Shown here: positions 31,556 to 32,788 of the stretch, piece by piece
Layout of the letters: each line of letters starts with the position of its first letter
Position numbering within the stretch: position 1 is the stretch's first letter
Source: Ignavibacteriota bacterium
Lineage (GTDB): Bacteria > Bacteroidota > Ignavibacteria > UBA10030
Direction: 5' to 3'
NCBI GenBank assembly: GCA_022616555.1
Contig: JAKEEG010000014.1
Location: 1-32,788, forward strand
Length of the DNA stretch: 32,788 bases
Program-made: the position numbers and the translations under genes
Notes under the pieces: generated by a model
What the model was told of the DNA's origin: nothing
What the model saw: the letters and a program-made list of their open reading frames with translations, nothing else
Databases searched by the model: none

Positions 31556-32455
31556 ATGCGTAAAAAATTCTATCTGCTTACTTCTTTATTCTTGATTCTG
31601 AGTCTCACCGCCTTCTCCCAGCCCAAAAAGCTCAAGGTTCTCATCTCCGTCGATATGGAAGGCATCGCCGGCGTGGTAACGGGCGACCAGTTGAGTCCGG
31701 GCGGGTTCGAGTACCAACGCTTCCGCGAGTTCATGACGAACGAAGCGCTCGCCGCCGTCAACGCAGCCAAGGAGTCGGGTGCGACGGAGCTCCTCGTAGT
31801 GGATTCTCACGGCAACGGAGAGAACTTGCTGATTGAAAAATTTTCGAAAGACGTACGCATCATCCGCTCGTGGCCCCGCCGCTTCGGGATGATTGCCGGC
31901 ATCGATGAGACATTCGATGCGGTCGTCTTCATCGGCTATCATTCATCAACCAACAACCCAAAAGGCGTGCGCGCACATACATTCTCCAGCGCGCGGCTCA
32001 CGAGCGTCGCGCTCAACGGCAAAGCCGTTACTGAGGGCGCGTGGAACGCCGCTATCGCCGGGCACTTCGGTGTGCCGGTGGTGATGGTCTCGGGAGATGA
32101 TGCCGCCGTGAGCGAAGTCAGCGCGCTCGTCGGTAACATCGAAACGGCGGAAGTGAAGAAGAGCCTGAGCTTCCACTCCGCCAACACGCTCACGCCGGAA
32201 GCATCCTGCGAGTTAATCAGCCAAAAGGTGAAAGCCGCGTTGGGAAGGTTGAAAGAGTTTAAGCCGTACAAGCTCACCACACCCGTCACGCTGGACGTGA
32301 GCTTCAAGCATTACCGCGTGTTCGAAGTCTTGGCGTACCTCAAGACCGTTCAGCGCACGGACGCGCATTCCATCAGGTACGTCGGCAAGGATATGCTAGA
32401 CGTTGCAGATTTCTGGTTGTTCGTGACCTCGTACTCGCTGGAGTTGGAACCGTAG
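31556..32455 (+). CDS. Exported M55 family peptidase (DppA-like D-aminopeptidase)
   Basis: A 299-residue M55 metallopeptidase; the family includes the D-aminopeptidase DppA, which removes D-amino acids from peptides such as D-Ala-D-Ala. A signal peptide (KKFYLLTSLFLILSLTAFSQ) precedes it. The metal-binding residues are in SVDMEGIAGV (Asp33, Glu35), VVDSHGNGEN and FIGYHSSTN. ATG 31556 is supported by AGGAG five bases upstream and by the signal sequence; an upstream frame from 31466 would translate a repeat. Bacillus DppA is cytosolic, so the export is notable. With the M19 dipeptidase upstream it suggests handling of D-residue peptides outside the cytosol. Confidence 0.92.
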   Translation: MRKKFYLLTSLFLILSLTAFSQPKKLKVLISVDMEGIAGVVTGDQLSPGGFEYQRFREFMTNEALAAVNAAKESGATELLVVDSHGNGENLLIEKFSKDVRIIRSWPRRFGMIAGIDETFDAVVFIGYHSSTNNPKGVRAHTFSSARLTSVALNGKAVTEGAWNAAIAGHFGVPVVMVSGDDAAVSEVSALVGNIETAEVKKSLSFHSANTLTPEASCELISQKVKAALGRLKEFKPYKLTTPVTLDVSFKHYRVFEVLAYLKTVQRTDAHSIRYVGKDMLDVADFWLFVTSYSLELEP

Positions 32456-32465
32456 GGGCAACATT

Positions 32466-32552
32466 ATCCACGAAGGACACCAAGGACACAAAGTTTACAA
32501 CATAAGAGCTTTAATATTCTTCGTGTAACTTCGTGCTCTTAGTGGATTATTT
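32466..32552. repeat. Inverted pair of ATCCAC...GGACAC-type repeats
   Basis: ATCCACGAAGGACACCAAGG on one side faces CTTCGTGCTCTTAGTGGAT on the other. A fragment of the same wording is at about 28157. It separates the M55 gene from the convergent TolB-like gene and may act as a terminator. Confidence 0.55.
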
Positions 32553-32559
32553 TTGAGAC

Positions 32560-32788
32560 TTACGGAGTCGTCAATCTTCGCTTTCCAGTGCCGTCGGCGT
32601 TCATGATCCACAATCCCCCGTCGTTTCCTGTTGTGCGCGTGTAGACGATTTTGTTTCCGTCCGGGCTCCACGCTGGGTAGTCGCCGGCATCGCCGACAGT
32701 AAGATTAACATGCTGGCCTGTCGAGAGCACAACCTTCCGCACCTGCGTGTAGTCTGTCAGCGGTTTTGCGCCGTAGACGATTTCCGTG
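32560..32788 (-). CDS. C-terminal end of a TolB-like (PD40) beta-propeller protein, 5' end outside window
   Basis: The frame is open to the window edge and ends in TAA at 32560, giving 75 residues. They hold a PD40/WD40-like blade: AGDYPAWSPDGNKIVYTRT followed by GGLWIMNADGTGKRRLT, the pattern of TolB and related exported propellers. An internal GTG at 32742 could be mistaken for a start, but the frame continues upstream with EIVYGAKPLTDYTQV, which is another propeller strand. Whether it is TolB itself or a longer propeller protein cannot be told from this piece. Confidence 0.8.
   Translation of the reverse strand, partial: TEIVYGAKPLTDYTQVRKVVLSTGQHVNLTVGDAGDYPAWSPDGNKIVYTRTTGNDGGLWIMNADGTGKRRLTTP

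Overview
The window reads as a contiguous piece of a Gram-negative bacterial chromosome with moderately GC-rich genes on both strands and AT-richer, repeat-filled gaps. An outer-membrane PorV/UPF0164-like barrel fused to TPR repeats, several lipoproteins, SPOR-domain proteins, a B12-dependent ribonucleotide reductase and very repeat-rich intergenic DNA suggest the Bacteroidota/Chlorobiota/Ignavibacteria neighbourhood. That is an inference from gene content; no rRNA, tRNA or phylogenetic marker was compared.

Layout. 1-3.8 kb (minus strand): start of an SPFH/Band 7 protein cut by the window edge, an orphan GAF-GAF histidine kinase and purM. 4-9.6 kb (plus): a FAH-family hydrolase with a small membrane protein, valS, an AT-rich membrane ORFan, a YjbR-like protein and an OsmC-like protein. 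10-13.2 kb: an operon of a HAMP-linked adenylate cyclase and an outer-membrane TPR protein. 13.2-14.4 kb (minus): yjbQ and a CxxC thioredoxin-like protein. 14.5-20.3 kb (plus): a lone receiver protein, dinB, a type II NADH dehydrogenase carrying a cyclic-nucleotide-binding domain, deoC with a cysteine-rich N-terminal extension, and two SPOR lipoproteins. 20.7-22.5 kb (minus): a long-chain acyl-CoA synthetase. 23.5-26.2 kb: nrdJ behind a strong promoter and a structured-looking leader. 26.3-27.0 kb: a REP-associated tyrosine transposase (RAYT). 27.0-28.3 kb: no protein gene, but tandem promoter-bearing modules and a hairpin-rich segment. 28.3-32.5 kb: a secreted class-C beta-lactamase-like serine hydrolase, an NTF2-like lipoprotein, an M19 dipeptidase and an M55 D-aminopeptidase. 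32.6 kb to the end: the C-terminal end of a TolB-like beta-propeller protein.

The coding content is mostly recognisable housekeeping and signalling. The unusual content is between the genes: at least six families of palindromic repeats, some nested inside others. One perfect 24-bp palindrome occurs three times, once in frame inside the RAYT gene, which belongs to a family known to mobilise such palindromes. Two genes could form a cAMP circuit: the adenylate cyclase (10.0 kb) and the NADH dehydrogenase with a cNMP-binding domain (16.4 kb). The genes at 28.3-32.5 kb look like exported hydrolases for peptides or D-amino-acid substrates.

Several starts were chosen against longer reading frames because the longer frames run into intergenic repeats; these are explained per gene.
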